From NCBI RefSeq assembly GCF_014203275.1, contig NZ_JACHIP010000021.1, positions 1 through 43,203 on the forward strand: DNA of 43,203 nt, in the 5' to 3' direction. Origin of the DNA: Granulicella aggregans. Its GTDB lineage: Bacteria; Acidobacteriota; Terriglobia; Terriglobales; Acidobacteriaceae. Below the pieces are notes generated by a model, which was not told the DNA's origin, ran no database searches, and saw only the letters and a list, made by a program, of their open reading frames with translations. This document shows positions 25,924 through 35,660 of the stretch, piece by piece. The translations under genes and the position numbers were made by a program. The first letter of the stretch is position 1. Every line of letters starts with the position of its first letter.

Positions 25924-28900
25924 ACATCTCTGCACTCTTTGTCAAACGGCCTGTCGGCACCACCCTTCTTGCCGTCGGGGTTTCAATCGCCGGAGTGATC
26001 GCGTTCAAGCTTCTGCCTGTCGCTTCCCTGCCTCTGGTCGATCTCTCCGCGATCAGTGTAACGGCGGCACTCCCTGGCGCGAGTCCTGAGACGATGGCGT
26101 CCTCGGTCGCCACCCCGCTCGAAAAACAGTTCACTCACATTGCTGCCATAACAGCCATGAGTTCGACGAGCACGTTAGGTGTCACGCAGATCCGGTTGGT
26201 CTTCGATATGAGCAGAGATGTAGATGGCGCAGCGCGGGATGTAGAAGCCGCCATCAACGCCGCGCGAAGCTATCTTCCCACCAACCTTCCGGCGAATCCA
26301 ACCTATCGCAAACTCGATTCCGCACGGGCGCCCGTCCTCGTTCTCAATCTCGCTTCAAAGACTAGCGACTCCGGCACACTGTACGACACGGCATCGTCCA
26401 TCATTCAGCAGAAGATCTCGCAGATTAAAGGCGTCGGCCAAGTATCGATTCTAGGTGGTTCGTTGCCAGCAGTCCGGATCGAACTGAACCCACAACAGAT
26501 GAGTCACTATGGCCTGGGCATGCAGAACATCGCGAACGTGATCAGCCAGCAAAACGCGAACCGGCCAAAGGGGCAGATCTCCGACGGAACTACGATCTCC
26601 GATGTGACCGCGAATGATCAGATCAGGAAGGCTCAGGATTATGCCCCGCTGGTTGTGGGAATGAAGGATGGCGCTGTTGTGCGGCTCACGGATATTGGGA
26701 GTGTCACCGACTCGGTCGAAAACGTTCGATCTGTAGCCTACGTTAACGGCAAAGAATCGGTCAGCTTATTGGTGTACTGCTCTCCCGGAGCGAACGTCAT
26801 CAGCACAGTCGACGAGATCAAGCACCGTCTTCCGGCGATTCGTGCTTCCATTCCAGCGAATCAGCAACTCCTGGTCACTGGGGACCTTACGACTACAATC
26901 CGCGCGTCGGTGAAGGATATCGAGAGAACCCTGATCCTGTCGATTGTCTTAGTAGTGTTCGTAGTATTCCTATTTTTGCGAAACGCGAGAGCCACTTTGA
27001 TTCCTGGAGTCGCGGTAGCAATCTCGGTGATCGGCACCTTTGCGGTCATTTATTTCTGCGGCTATACGCTGGACAACCTCTCCTTGATGGCGTTGGCGAT
27101 CTCCACTGGGTTTGTCGTGGATGACGCCATTGTTGTCATGGAAAATACCGTCCGACTGATGGAACTTGGCGTTTCCGCGAGGGATGCAGCACTCAGGGGA
27201 GCGGAAGAGACCGGTCCGACCGTGCTTTCAATGAGCTTATCTCTCATCGCAGTCTTTATCCCGATCCTTTTCATGGGCGGAATACCCGGCCGCCTGTTTC
27301 ACGAGTTTGCATTCACCCTAGTGGTTTCCATTGCGATCTCGATGGTGGTGTCCCTCACGGTGACGCCTATGATGTGCGCTTACGTGCTCCGATCCGAGAT
27401 CGAGGCGACGCATGGCCGGCTTTATCGATTCACCGAATGCGGATTCGACCACTTGTTGGCTGGCTATCGCCATAGTCTGACCTGGGTTTTGAAACATCCC
27501 ACAACCATCTTGATCCTTTTCCTGGGCACGCTTGCTCTTAATGTTGTTCTGATGGCGCGCGTCCCGAAGGGCATGTTCCCCATTCAGGATACGGGATCTC
27601 TCCTCGGTGGAATCCAAGGGCCGCAGGACGCCTCTTTCGGAGCGATGCAGCGTTCATTGAAGGCTATCGAGGCGGTGGTTCAGACTGATCCGGCCGTCGA
27701 TGTGGTTACTGGATTCACAGGAAGCAGCTCCGGTCCCGGGAGCAGTGACGGCAGTAACTCCGGCTTCCTCTTTGTAACCCTGAAGCCGTTGGAACAGCGA
27801 AAAGTGAGCGCTTCTGAGGTGTTGGATCGGCTTCGTCCGAAGCTGGAGGCGATCCCAGACGCAGCAACTGAATTGAAACCCTTTCAGGACATCCCCTCAG
27901 AAGGCAAGGACAGCAATGCCGAATATCAATATGAGTTGTACTCCGATAGCGTGACGGACCTGAGCAAGTGGGGACCAATTCTCTATCAAGAGATGAGAAA
28001 GATGCCTGAGATAACCGACGTCAGCATCGACCAGCAGAATAAAGGCCTGCAGGCTCTGGTAGATTATGACCGCCCCACGGCAGCTCGCTATGGCATTACA
28101 CCGCAACTGATTGATCAATCCCTCTATGGCGCGTTCGGGCAGGCGCAAGTTTCGACCATCTACACCTCGCTCAACCAGTATCACGTAATCATGGAGGCAG
28201 CTCCGCAATACACTCAGAGCCCATTGGGTCTGGGTTCTATCTATGTCCACCCCTTCGGCGGACCCTCCGTTCCCTTGGATGCTTTTGCTCGACCCACAAA
28301 GTCTACGTCGCCTCTGGCAGTTAACCACGACGGCCTCTTTCCTGCGGTGACCGTTTCATTCAATCTGGCGGCGGCTACATCTCTCGGCCAAGCGACCGCG
28401 GCAATTGAGCAGTTGAAGCAGCGGCTTGCCCTGCCGCGGACAGTGCGAGGTGCCTTTCCCGGAACCGCCGGAGGGATGAGTAAATCATTGATCGACATGA
28501 TCGTCCTCATCGTCATGGCCTTATTCGCGGTATACATCGTGCTCGGTGTCCTCTACGAAAGCTTGATGCACCCGCTCACCATCCTATCGACATTGCCTCC
28601 AGCCAGCGTTGGTGCTGTGCTCGCCCTAATTCTCTTCAAGAGTGAGTTGGACGTGATCTCTATCATCGGCATCGTGCTGTTAATCGGGATCGTGAAAAAG
28701 AATGCGATCATGATGATCGATTTCGCTCTGTTGGCGGAGCGAATCGAAGGGAAGAGCCCGCGAGATGCCATCTTTGAGGCTTGCCTGCTCCGCTTCCGCC
28801 CGATCATGATGACCACGATGGCCGCCCTGTTTGGAGCACTCCCTCTTGCGATGGGACACGGCACTGGATCGGAGCTCAGGCGCCCACTGGGAATTGCGGT

Positions 28901-29039
28901 TGCCGGTGGCCTGGTGCTCAGTCAAATCCTCACGCTCTATACGACGCCCGTGATCTATCTCTTTCTCGACAGGCTTCGGCTCCGTTTCCGGAGTACACGC
29001 AATACCCATGAGTTGCTCGCTCCCGGAGACATCCTCTAG
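25920..29039 (+). CDS. RND efflux permease 2 (MdtC-like)
   Basis: This 1039-residue permease is the second in the operon, starting at ATG 25920 in a four-base overlap. It has the normal two-fold layout: porter loop LVDLSAISVTAALPGASPET, D401-D402 in GFVVDDAIVVMEN, the LLGGIQGPQDASFGAMQR porter segment, and K927 in GIVKKNAIMMIDFALLAE. It has no serine insertion: the equivalent turn reads VHPFGGPSVPLDAF. The two permeases differ throughout, so they probably form a mixed trimer as MdtB and MdtC do. A short loop (GSSSGPGSSDGSNSG) near residue 600 is ordinary for the family. Confidence 0.93.
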   Translation: MNISALFVKRPVGTTLLAVGVSIAGVIAFKLLPVASLPLVDLSAISVTAALPGASPETMASSVATPLEKQFTHIAAITAMSSTSTLGVTQIRLVFDMSRDVDGAARDVEAAINAARSYLPTNLPANPTYRKLDSARAPVLVLNLASKTSDSGTLYDTASSIIQQKISQIKGVGQVSILGGSLPAVRIELNPQQMSHYGLGMQNIANVISQQNANRPKGQISDGTTISDVTANDQIRKAQDYAPLVVGMKDGAVVRLTDIGSVTDSVENVRSVAYVNGKESVSLLVYCSPGANVISTVDEIKHRLPAIRASIPANQQLLVTGDLTTTIRASVKDIERTLILSIVLVVFVVFLFLRNARATLIPGVAVAISVIGTFAVIYFCGYTLDNLSLMALAISTGFVVDDAIVVMENTVRLMELGVSARDAALRGAEETGPTVLSMSLSLIAVFIPILFMGGIPGRLFHEFAFTLVVSIAISMVVSLTVTPMMCAYVLRSEIEATHGRLYRFTECGFDHLLAGYRHSLTWVLKHPTTILILFLGTLALNVVLMARVPKGMFPIQDTGSLLGGIQGPQDASFGAMQRSLKAIEAVVQTDPAVDVVTGFTGSSSGPGSSDGSNSGFLFVTLKPLEQRKVSASEVLDRLRPKLEAIPDAATELKPFQDIPSEGKDSNAEYQYELYSDSVTDLSKWGPILYQEMRKMPEITDVSIDQQNKGLQALVDYDRPTAARYGITPQLIDQSLYGAFGQAQVSTIYTSLNQYHVIMEAAPQYTQSPLGLGSIYVHPFGGPSVPLDAFARPTKSTSPLAVNHDGLFPAVTVSFNLAAATSLGQATAAIEQLKQRLALPRTVRGAFPGTAGGMSKSLIDMIVLIVMALFAVYIVLGVLYESLMHPLTILSTLPPASVGAVLALILFKSELDVISIIGIVLLIGIVKKNAIMMIDFALLAERIEGKSPRDAIFEACLLRFRPIMMTTMAALFGALPLAMGHGTGSELRRPLGIAVAGGLVLSQILTLYTTPVIYLFLDRLRLRFRSTRNTHELLAPGDIL

Positions 29040-30568
29040 TGGAAACTGCAATCAAGATTCCCGCCCTTCTGCCAACGCCGTGGAACGCTCACAGTCGTGG
29101 GTGTTACATCGCACTCTTCCTCTCCGCCGTTTTCGGATTGCAGGGATGCAATGTCGGACCGAAGTACCACCCACCTGTAATGCCGGCTCCCCCCGCATTC
29201 AAGGAGCAAGGCCCACAGCAGGCGCCGGACGGCACGACGTGGAAAGAAGCGCAACCACAAGATGCTGCACTTCGCGGGAAATGGTGGGAGATCTATCAGG
29301 AACCGGAGCTGAGTGCCCTGGAAGAGAAGGTCGTCATCTCCAACCAGAATGTGGCAAAGGCATTTGCCAACTTCACGGCGGCCCGAGCTCAGGTAGGGCA
29401 AGCACGTTCAAGCTACTACCCGACCATCAGCGTAGGCCCCTCGTACTCGCGCAGCCGATCTTCTCAGACCGCTACGACATCATCGAACTCAATTAGCAAT
29501 CCAAACATCAATTTATTCAATCTTCCATTCGATGTCTCCTGGGAACCCGATCTCTGGGGCCGTATCCGCAATTCCGTGCACCAGTATGCCTACGCCGCGC
29601 AGGTAAGCGCAGCCGATCTCGCAAACCAGACATTGGCTGAACAGGCGAACTTGGCGATCTACTACTTTCAGCTGCGAGGGCAGGACGCGTTGGAAGATCT
29701 GTATCAGAAGACTGCTGAGGCGGACCGCCAGTCGCTGGCGCTGACCCGTGTCCAGTACCGGACTGGGTTGGCGAATGATGAGGTCGTCGCTCAGGCCGAG
29801 ATTGCGCTTAAGACTGCCGAAGCATCTGCAACCAACGCAAGCATTGAGCGGGCTCAGTATGAGCATGCCATCGCACTAATGATTGGAGAGCCCGCCTCGT
29901 CGTTTTCGATTCCGTTCAAAGCCCTTGCGACCCGGTCCCCTGTCATACCGCTCGGAGTTCCCTCCGAACTATTGGAACGACGCCCGGACATCGCAGCAGC
30001 GGAAAGGACTATGGCAGAGGCGAACGCTCTCATCGGCGTAGAAAGAGCCGCCTATTACCCCACGCTGAATTTCTCTGGCACTTTGGGGTTCGAAACGACC
30101 AAGTTCTCAAAGTGGATGACTGCTCCAAGTCGATATTGGTCGGCGGGCCCAACGGCCTCTGAAACTATCTTCGATGGCGGCTTGAGAAAATCCACGGTCT
30201 CGCAGTACAGAGCTCTCTACGACGCGGACGTCGCGAATTACAGGCAAACAGTCCTCACTGCATTTCAGCAGGCGGAGGACTATCTCGTCTCTCAGCGTTT
30301 ACTCAAAGAGCAGATTGCGCAGCAGCAAGAGGTAGTTCAGTCGGCCCAACGCTATCTGGAAGTTGCCACTGCGCGTTATAGAACCGGGCTCGATCCATAT
30401 CTCAACGTATTCACCGCCCAAAGTACTTTGCTCACAAACCAGCAAACGGTCATTACTCTGCACATACAGCAGATGTCCAGCAGCGTCCAGCTGATCGAAG
30501 CTCTAGGCGGAGGCTGGCGAGTCTCAAGGTTACCGACCGAGCAAGACGTCAGTTCAAAAAAGCACTAA
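29039..30568 (+). CDS. Outer membrane factor lipoprotein of the RND pump (NodT-type)
   Basis: This 509-residue protein starts at GTG 29039, overlapping the permease stop by one base. The N-terminus has a membrane segment and a lipobox LQGC with C37 as lipidation site, followed by NVGPKYHPPVMPAPPAFKEQ, the NodT/OprM-type start. Two OEP domains follow, with the long alpha-helices (RAQVGQARSSYYPTISVGPS; PSELLERRPDIAAAERTMAE) and the repeated copies FDVSWEPDLWGRI and PSRYWSAGPTASETIFDGGL. It forms the trimeric channel through the outer membrane for the adaptor and permeases. It is the last gene of the operon. Confidence 0.93.
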   Translation: METAIKIPALLPTPWNAHSRGCYIALFLSAVFGLQGCNVGPKYHPPVMPAPPAFKEQGPQQAPDGTTWKEAQPQDAALRGKWWEIYQEPELSALEEKVVISNQNVAKAFANFTAARAQVGQARSSYYPTISVGPSYSRSRSSQTATTSSNSISNPNINLFNLPFDVSWEPDLWGRIRNSVHQYAYAAQVSAADLANQTLAEQANLAIYYFQLRGQDALEDLYQKTAEADRQSLALTRVQYRTGLANDEVVAQAEIALKTAEASATNASIERAQYEHAIALMIGEPASSFSIPFKALATRSPVIPLGVPSELLERRPDIAAAERTMAEANALIGVERAAYYPTLNFSGTLGFETTKFSKWMTAPSRYWSAGPTASETIFDGGLRKSTVSQYRALYDADVANYRQTVLTAFQQAEDYLVSQRLLKEQIAQQQEVVQSAQRYLEVATARYRTGLDPYLNVFTAQSTLLTNQQTVITLHIQQMSSSVQLIEALGGGWRVSRLPTEQDVSSKKH

Positions 30569-30611
30569 GCGAAATTGACGCTCGCTAAGATGATGTGTCG
30601 GCACTGAGTGA

Positions 30612-31133
30612 ATGCCCGCGACAAGTGGGGACTTTGATGTCGACAGCATCGAACTCCGCGCAAAGATTGGCGAACTTTCTGACGCACAGGATACGATTGC
30701 GATTCTTGCCGCCATTAGTTATTTGTTGAAGATAGATTTGCCACGCTACGAAAAGGATCTGGTCGTCAGGCAAAAGGAGATGGAAGACCTTCCGGATGTT
30801 CCAAAGCAGCCTTCTTCTGACGAGAAGGATCGTCGCCGGATGAGCGCTGAGGCGATCATCGCAGGCGAACAAAAGTACACCGAAATTGAATGCCCGGTCC
30901 TCGCAATCTTTGCTGACCCCTCATGAATGGAGCGGCCCGCCGATGAATGATAAGCAGAAGGCAGCCGCAGCGGCTCACGACGCAGACTTTACCGAGGCCC
31001 AGGCGAAAGCGTGGGAGCGGATCGTGCCGACCGCCCAAGTCATTCGGATCCCACCGCAAACCACTATTTTTACAAAACGAATGAGTCTGAGGTTCTGAAG
31101 GATCTGGAGGCATGGGTGGATGCGCTGAAATGA
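30612..31133 (+). pseudogene. Alpha/beta hydrolase remnant with two frameshifts
   Basis: Three frames together give the last part of an alpha/beta hydrolase. First: LAAISYLLKIDLPRYEKDLV and AEAIIAGEQKYTEIECPVLA then IFAD, up to about 30918. Second: MNDKQKAAAAAHDADFTEAQ and AKAWERIVPTAQVIRIP, up to about 31062. Third: NHYFYKTNESEVLKDLEAWV then DALK and the stop TGA at 31131-31133. The final NH corresponds to the catalytic histidine region (xANHYxF). The nucleophile elbow G-x-S-x-G and everything before it are missing. It follows the efflux operon but has no translational coupling. Confidence 0.6.
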
Positions 31134-31137
31134 CGCA

Positions 31138-31505
31138 GACCCCTCGCTTCATCCGGTTTTTGCCATCAACAACGATGGTTCGTATCCTTCGGGCCACACC
31201 TTTGCCGGCTTTATTTCTGCCTATATCCTGATTCGGATGGTGCCAGAGCTGAAGACGGAGATCCTTGCACAGGCCGATGACTACGCCCACAATCGACTAG
31301 TGTGTGGAGTGCATTACCCTTCAGACCTCGATGTAAGTCGGCGTGTCGCTTTCTCTACGCCGGGAGTCTGCTCGGTGACCCACGCTTTGAGCGAGAGCTC
31401 ACAGCTGCAACTGCAGAGGTGCGGACCCAGTTGCATTTGAGAGCGCTCCCGACCGAAAAACAACTCGAACAGCGGGCAATCTGGATGAGACGCATGACTA
31501 GGTGA
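31138..31505 (+). pseudogene. Class A acid phosphatase (PAP2-type) remnant
   Basis: From 31138 the frame reads SLHPVFAINNDGSYPSGHTF, with the PAP2 motif P-S-G-H, then ISAYILIRMVPELKTEILAQ and YAHNRLVCGVHYPSDLDVSR, with the second phosphatase motif G-V-H-Y-P-S-D. A frameshift near 31348 is followed in another frame by LYAGSLLGDPRFERELTAAT, the usual C-terminal helix, and the stop at 31505. The N-terminus is missing. The remnant begins five bases after the hydrolase stop, so a deletion joined two neighbouring genes. Intact relatives are secreted nonspecific acid phosphatases. Confidence 0.6.
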
Positions 31506-31583
31506 GCGTCGCGGCTCGGGGAGATCACCCGACTTCGACTTGGTTCTCGTTCATGTTTAGTGAGACCGCATTCCAAGATGGCG

Positions 31584-31613
31584 TGCATCCGTGAGTACCG
31601 CTTCACGGATGCA
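31584..31613. terminator. Perfect 11-base inverted repeat at the end of a gene
   Basis: TGCATCCGTGA and TCACGGATGCA, with an 8-base loop. The right arm includes the stop codon of the leftward secreted-protein gene. The stem is strong but not followed by a run of T, so a terminator is only probable. Confidence 0.45.
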
Positions 31614-32430
31614 CTCCAAGCATCGAGAGTGCCTGCAGGACGGTGGTGTCGGATGAGATTGCACGCCAGCCGGACTTCGACTCTTCGCTCTGCTTATTGA
31701 TTGCCTTGAAGAGGGCCGCGCGACCATTCAGATTGAGTTTCGTGTTCTTTGTCTTCCACACTCCTGGCCCAACCTCGACACGCCGCAACATATAAGTCCC
31801 GCCCTTATCCAACGTTCCAAGAATCCCGTAGCCGAACTGCACTTGTTCCGCCACCACAGCGTCTATTCCTGTGAGACGCATGTTCTTTCTTTCAACATAA
31901 AAGGTGCCGGACATACCATGAATCGCTCGCTGTTCAAGGGTTTGCGGCTGAAATGCTGGATCAGGCTTAAAAGCGATCGTTTCTATCCCGTCTGTCTGGC
32001 CTCGATCCTCCAGCAAGAACATCTTTGGGAGCGCCTGCATGAGTGTCGCGGCATCCTTGTTTTCCGTCAGCATTGCCGTGTGCATGGCTTCCCGGGCCTG
32101 AGCGCTCCTAAGCAGCCCTTGAAGCACCTTGTCATTCTTGCTTTTTTCTGCACCATCAGGCGCATGGCCATCCACGCTAACGAGCAGATCCACGTCTCCA
32201 TCGAGAGTCTCGATTGTCCGTTCGACAAAGACATGGCCTGCCGACCGCCGCTCGGAGGTGCTTTCCCAAAGCGTATTGCTGGATTGTTGACGTATATCGT
32301 TTGCGCAGGCAACATCCATAATCTGCTGGGCTGTCTGTGCAAAACCGGAAGGTGCAAGAGCTAGCAAGAGTGTAAGTAATCCGCTGAATACGAAGGCTCG
32401 ATGTAAATAGGTGGAGAATGAGATTTGCAT
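31603..32430 (-). CDS. Secreted protein of unknown function
   Basis: I use ATG 32430; an in-frame TTG two codons upstream is less likely. The 275-residue protein has a signal peptide (hydrophobic about 12-31, FSGLLTLLLALAPSGFAQ). The mature part is mixed: TAQQIMDVACANDIRQQS, GHVFVERTIETLDGDVDLLV, a helical middle, and a C-terminal half with strand-like EQRAIHGMSGTFYVERKNMR and GGTYMLRRVEVGPGVW. Its overall pattern is like exported acidobacterial proteins that I know only as hypothetical. A TGTA box with two perfect half-sites lies 54 bases before the start. No enzyme motif is seen. Confidence 0.7.
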   Translation of the reverse strand: MQISFSTYLHRAFVFSGLLTLLLALAPSGFAQTAQQIMDVACANDIRQQSSNTLWESTSERRSAGHVFVERTIETLDGDVDLLVSVDGHAPDGAEKSKNDKVLQGLLRSAQAREAMHTAMLTENKDAATLMQALPKMFLLEDRGQTDGIETIAFKPDPAFQPQTLEQRAIHGMSGTFYVERKNMRLTGIDAVVAEQVQFGYGILGTLDKGGTYMLRRVEVGPGVWKTKNTKLNLNGRAALFKAINKQSEESKSGWRAISSDTTVLQALSMLGVHP

Positions 32431-32483
32431 ACTCAAGTCTCACGTCTTGCACGGCCAAGCAGCGTTTGACTAGTGTTAGCTTT

Positions 32484-32500
32484 TGTATGGATTTGTATGG
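32484..32500 (+). promoter_or_regulatory. TGTA-N6-TGTA box (copy 6, exact repeat)
   Basis: TGTATGGATTTGTATGG: TTTGTATGG occurs twice in a row with a 10-base period, the clearest case that the box is a direct repeat. It is 54 bases upstream of the leftward secreted-protein gene. Confidence 0.65.
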
Positions 32501-33086
32501 GAACGAATTTCTGATTCGATGGTCATGGTTGGAACGAGCGACGGCCTCGCAACCGGCACGCGAGTTGCGATGCAATCGCTGGAGGCAAAGGCATAGCATA
32601 CGCACCCGATACCGCGCAGTCAGATCAAGGAGTAAAGGACTCTGTCAGCTCCAGGGAATTAGCTTGCGGGCAGCAATGAAGCGAAGGGCGGCCACATTAG
32701 GCTTGTTCGACAGCAACAAACTTGGAAACGCTGGACGGCACCGACCAAATCCATTTTCCCTTCAGTGCTACAGTCGCAGGCTCAGGCACCTGAGCGAGTT
32801 GGCAGTTCGCCTTGACAACCCGCTGGTACCGTAGGCACTTCACGGGACAGGGTGAGGCCTTCAACGCGTCAGGGGCCAAAACTCGCCGGAAGTCACTGTC
32901 GCCCGGAAAGATCGAGACTCTGGAGTCAACACCTTTGTTCTGGACATTCTAATGGACTCTTGCGGTCTCACCCTTCTTAAGTCCACGCCGGCTGTTGCGT
33001 GGCGCTTCTTCTTCGTGCTCACGACGGCAATGAGTCGGCTCTACCTGGTGCCACACCTGGAAGATACTGTCCGCATTGACCAATAG

Positions 33087-33113
33087 GGCCCACGTCGTTT
33101 GGACGTAGGCCCA
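33087..33113. terminator. Hairpin downstream of the MmpL-type gene
   Basis: GGGCCCACGTC and GACGTAGGCCC pair in 10 of 11 positions around a 5-base loop, about 80 bases after the leftward gene ends. There is no T-run, so it may be a terminator or an mRNA-end stabiliser. Confidence 0.4.
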
Positions 33114-33189
33114 TAAACGGAAGAATTGTCGCCGCACTCTTGCGTAATGGAGCTTGCTCAATACTGCGGCAGCACCACGGCGCTGCGTG

Positions 33190-35271
33190 TCATTCAACTC
33201 GCATCCACGATGGACTCCACCAGTTCCATTTGCCCATCAAGGACACAAGCGCCGGTACTAGGAGGGTTCTGATGATGATGGCGTCGACTACAACGCCGGC
33301 GGCGAGGGTGGTGGAGATAATCTTAGGAATCTGGTTAGGATCTCCGCTCAGCGAGAGAAACGAGATCATCAGAATGACGGCTGCCGAGGTTACGAGGCGT
33401 CCGGTGCGAGCGAGTGCTTGAACGATGGCCTCGTCTGTCGCCTGCAGGCGGTCATACTCTTCGCGGATGCGAGACAGGACGAAAACCTCGTAATCCATCG
33501 AAAGACCGTAGAGGCAGGCAAATACAACAACCGGAATCCAGTCGCGAATCGCGGCAGTGGCAGGCACGCCGAAGATAAGGTTTGAGCCATACCCTCGCTG
33601 CCAGAACAAGACCATAAACCCAAATGCAGCGCCAAGGGAGACGACATTGAGCAGGACAGCCTTGAGGGCGAGGACTAAGGAGCGAAGCGCTTTAGTTAGG
33701 ATAGCGACGCTAAGTAGACAAACAATGGTAAGCATCAATGGGAAGTGACCGTAGACTGCATCAGTGAACGCCACATCGCCAGCGGTGGATCCCCCGACCT
33801 CTGCCCCTCCTGAAACACCTTGAATACGCTTGCGCAGATCAACGACGATCGCTTTTCCTTCGTGCGTGCCCCCCTCTGCCTTTGTGATCACCGTCAGAAG
33901 GCTATCGTCTCCATGACGGAAGGACGGGGTATTGGGCGAGACGACCGCAAAAACTCCTGGAGTCGCCAGAGCAATCGCCGTCGCCTGTTTTCTGCCTTCG
34001 TCTCCTCCATGAGTGATCACCTGGACCGGAAAGTCGACCGCGCTGGGAATACCAATGTGAAGAAGTTCTCTGAAAGTTTCAGCTGCTGGCCCAGTTTGCG
34101 GGAGAGAGCCAATGAGCGGTTCTGCCGTGTTGATGGAGAGAGCAGGGATCGTAAGGGATCCAAGCACCGCAAGCGCGACCACCGCGGCCAGCCAGCGATA
34201 ACGCAGAATCAGCCTCGCCCAACGTTCCCAGCCGCGGCTGAAGGTTGTGGAGGTCTTCCATAGACGGCGACGCTCAAGCCAGGGACCCCACGCCGCGAGT
34301 GTGATCGGTAGCAGAGTCAACGCAGAGCCCGTGGCAATGAGCGGCACAAGCATACCGCCGACGCCTACACTGCGCAGGAAAGGCACTGGCAAGAGCACAA
34401 GCGAGAACAGCCCGACAGCGACGGTCACGCCGCTGAGGATTACTGTTCCGCCGGCGCTGCGAATGGCAGATCGAATGGCCGCGTCATTGTCTAGCCCGCG
34501 CTCCCGCTCCTCGCGCCAACGGGTCACTACGATGAGAGAGTAGTCGACCGCGAGTCCGGGACTAAGGAGAATGATCATGTAGGGAACGAAGTAACTGACC
34601 GGCGTTAGGTAGGTCAGACCCAAAGCGCTCAGGAAGGTGACCAAAATGGCGGGAAGCGCCATCATCACAGGCACGATCGCGATGGCTGAACCGTATACCA
34701 ACAGCAGTACAACTGCGGCGGCTACGATACCAATTTCCAATCCAATAACAAGGTTGTGCCGATTGGGCCCCGCATTGGACAACATTTGAGCGAAGCCGGT
34801 AAGCGTAAGTTTAGATCCCGGCATTACCGCCTTCTGCATAGCAGGAGGGATGCGTTCCTCGAAGCCAGCGCTCGGCCCCTTGTCAGGATTTGGCAGATCG
34901 ATCAGCGCCCATGTGGTCTGTCCGTGATCAAGTATGAAAAGCGAATCATGCGTGTTCGCATAGTCCGCGATAGCAACGATCGAGGCATTCGAGGCAGAAT
35001 CAAAGGTCTTTGCCGCCATCGCTTGGCCAGCTGGTGTATCCATGCCACTCCCTTGCGGCAGGTGAAGCACGGCAAGAAAGGGCTCGAAGGTTGCGTCGAT
35101 ACCAAAGCTATCGAGGATGTGCTGGTTTGCAATAAATCCGGGCTGTCCCGGCGTGGTGTACGTGTAGTCCATGCGGTGCATCATGACGCCTGCATATTTG
35201 GCCCCACAGAAGGAAAGCAGCAACCAGAAACAGACGGTCAGGATCTTGTGACGCATTACGAAAGAAGTCAT
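33190..35271 (-). CDS. MMPL-family RND-superfamily transporter
   Basis: This is a 693-residue inner membrane protein of two similar halves: helix 1 (about 9-25), a periplasmic loop (about 40-170), then helices including VVLLLVYGSAIAIVPVMMAL and YMIILLSPGLAVDYSLIVVT, with the aspartate-tyrosine pair of MMPL proteins. The second half repeats this: IPVVVFACLYGLSMDYEVFV, again with a D-Y pair, followed by RIREEYDRLQATDEAI. MMPL proteins export lipids or other hydrophobic compounds using the proton gradient. The length is normal for the short bacterial type. Its 390-base upstream region contains several TGTA half-sites and is shared with the response regulator gene. The substrate is unknown. Confidence 0.9.
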   Translation of the reverse strand: MTSFVMRHKILTVCFWLLLSFCGAKYAGVMMHRMDYTYTTPGQPGFIANQHILDSFGIDATFEPFLAVLHLPQGSGMDTPAGQAMAAKTFDSASNASIVAIADYANTHDSLFILDHGQTTWALIDLPNPDKGPSAGFEERIPPAMQKAVMPGSKLTLTGFAQMLSNAGPNRHNLVIGLEIGIVAAAVVLLLVYGSAIAIVPVMMALPAILVTFLSALGLTYLTPVSYFVPYMIILLSPGLAVDYSLIVVTRWREERERGLDNDAAIRSAIRSAGGTVILSGVTVAVGLFSLVLLPVPFLRSVGVGGMLVPLIATGSALTLLPITLAAWGPWLERRRLWKTSTTFSRGWERWARLILRYRWLAAVVALAVLGSLTIPALSINTAEPLIGSLPQTGPAAETFRELLHIGIPSAVDFPVQVITHGGDEGRKQATAIALATPGVFAVVSPNTPSFRHGDDSLLTVITKAEGGTHEGKAIVVDLRKRIQGVSGGAEVGGSTAGDVAFTDAVYGHFPLMLTIVCLLSVAILTKALRSLVLALKAVLLNVVSLGAAFGFMVLFWQRGYGSNLIFGVPATAAIRDWIPVVVFACLYGLSMDYEVFVLSRIREEYDRLQATDEAIVQALARTGRLVTSAAVILMISFLSLSGDPNQIPKIISTTLAAGVVVDAIIIRTLLVPALVSLMGKWNWWSPSWMRVE

Positions 35272-35477
35272 CAGTGTTGTATCTCTTCTTGGTCGGATTG
35301 GTATTCAAGAATTGTTGAGGCGGTCGCTTTGCGCAAGAGACAAATGAAGCGCCCGCAGGGCTGGTTGCATGTGAAGCTGATAGCTCGTCCCATCAGCACC
35401 GGAGTCACACACTTTCTGCGAGCGGATCTTAGCCGTTCCGTTTGAGTGAGATTAGACAACGCCCGCTTGCGAGAATT

Positions 35478-35515
35478 GGTCAGGATTTGTACAGCGGTTG
35501 TGAAGTTTTGTAAGG
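35478..35515 (+). promoter_or_regulatory. Array of TGTA half-sites (copy 7)
   Basis: Half-sites start at 35488 (TGTA), 35499 (TGTG) and 35509 (TGTA), 10-11 bases apart, with a weak one at 35478 (GGTC). The core AGGATTTGTA is kept. The array lies about 207 bases before the MMPL gene and about 150 before the response regulator gene. Confidence 0.5.
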
Positions 35516-35576
35516 CATCCGAAACTCCAATTCGACATGATATTAACGATTCTCTGTTGCTACTGAGTCGCAGCAA

Positions 35577-35594
35577 CCTGAAGATTGCCTGAAA
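35577..35594 (-). promoter_or_regulatory. TTTCAGG direct repeat (11-base period), response regulator promoter
   Basis: On the minus strand it reads TTTCAGGCAATCTTCAGG. Half-sites start 11 bases apart, one helical turn, as for OmpR/PhoB-type proteins. It is about 67 bases before the response regulator start, and a similar repeat precedes the large TonB receptor gene. Confidence 0.5.
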
Positions 35595-35660
35595 ATGCAC
35601 ATCGGTCACTGTTGCCGCGATAGACTGAGTTCGCCAATGCAAATCGGTATGGGGAAGACG

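Larger units (their letters stand above)
32431..33189. other. 760-base region without a convincing gene
   Basis: It holds the box at 32484-32500 and the hairpin at 33087-33113. A minus-strand open frame at 32949-33197 and another at 32697-32879 lack good starts and family features; I leave both out. Confidence 0.45.
35272..35660. other. Divergent 390-base regulatory region
   Basis: No gene is seen here. It lies between the leftward MMPL gene and the rightward response regulator gene, and holds both kinds of direct-repeat box (35478-35515 and 35577-35594). Confidence 0.6.

Noticed and set aside
32697..32879. A minus-strand frame containing VPEPATVALKG, which resembles a PEP-CTERM sorting signal
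   Set aside because: There is no following hydrophobic helix with a basic end and no signal peptide, so the resemblance is chance.
32949..33197. An 82-residue minus-strand open frame right after the MMPL gene
   Set aside because: It has no ribosome site, no family features and runs through the hairpin at 33087-33113.
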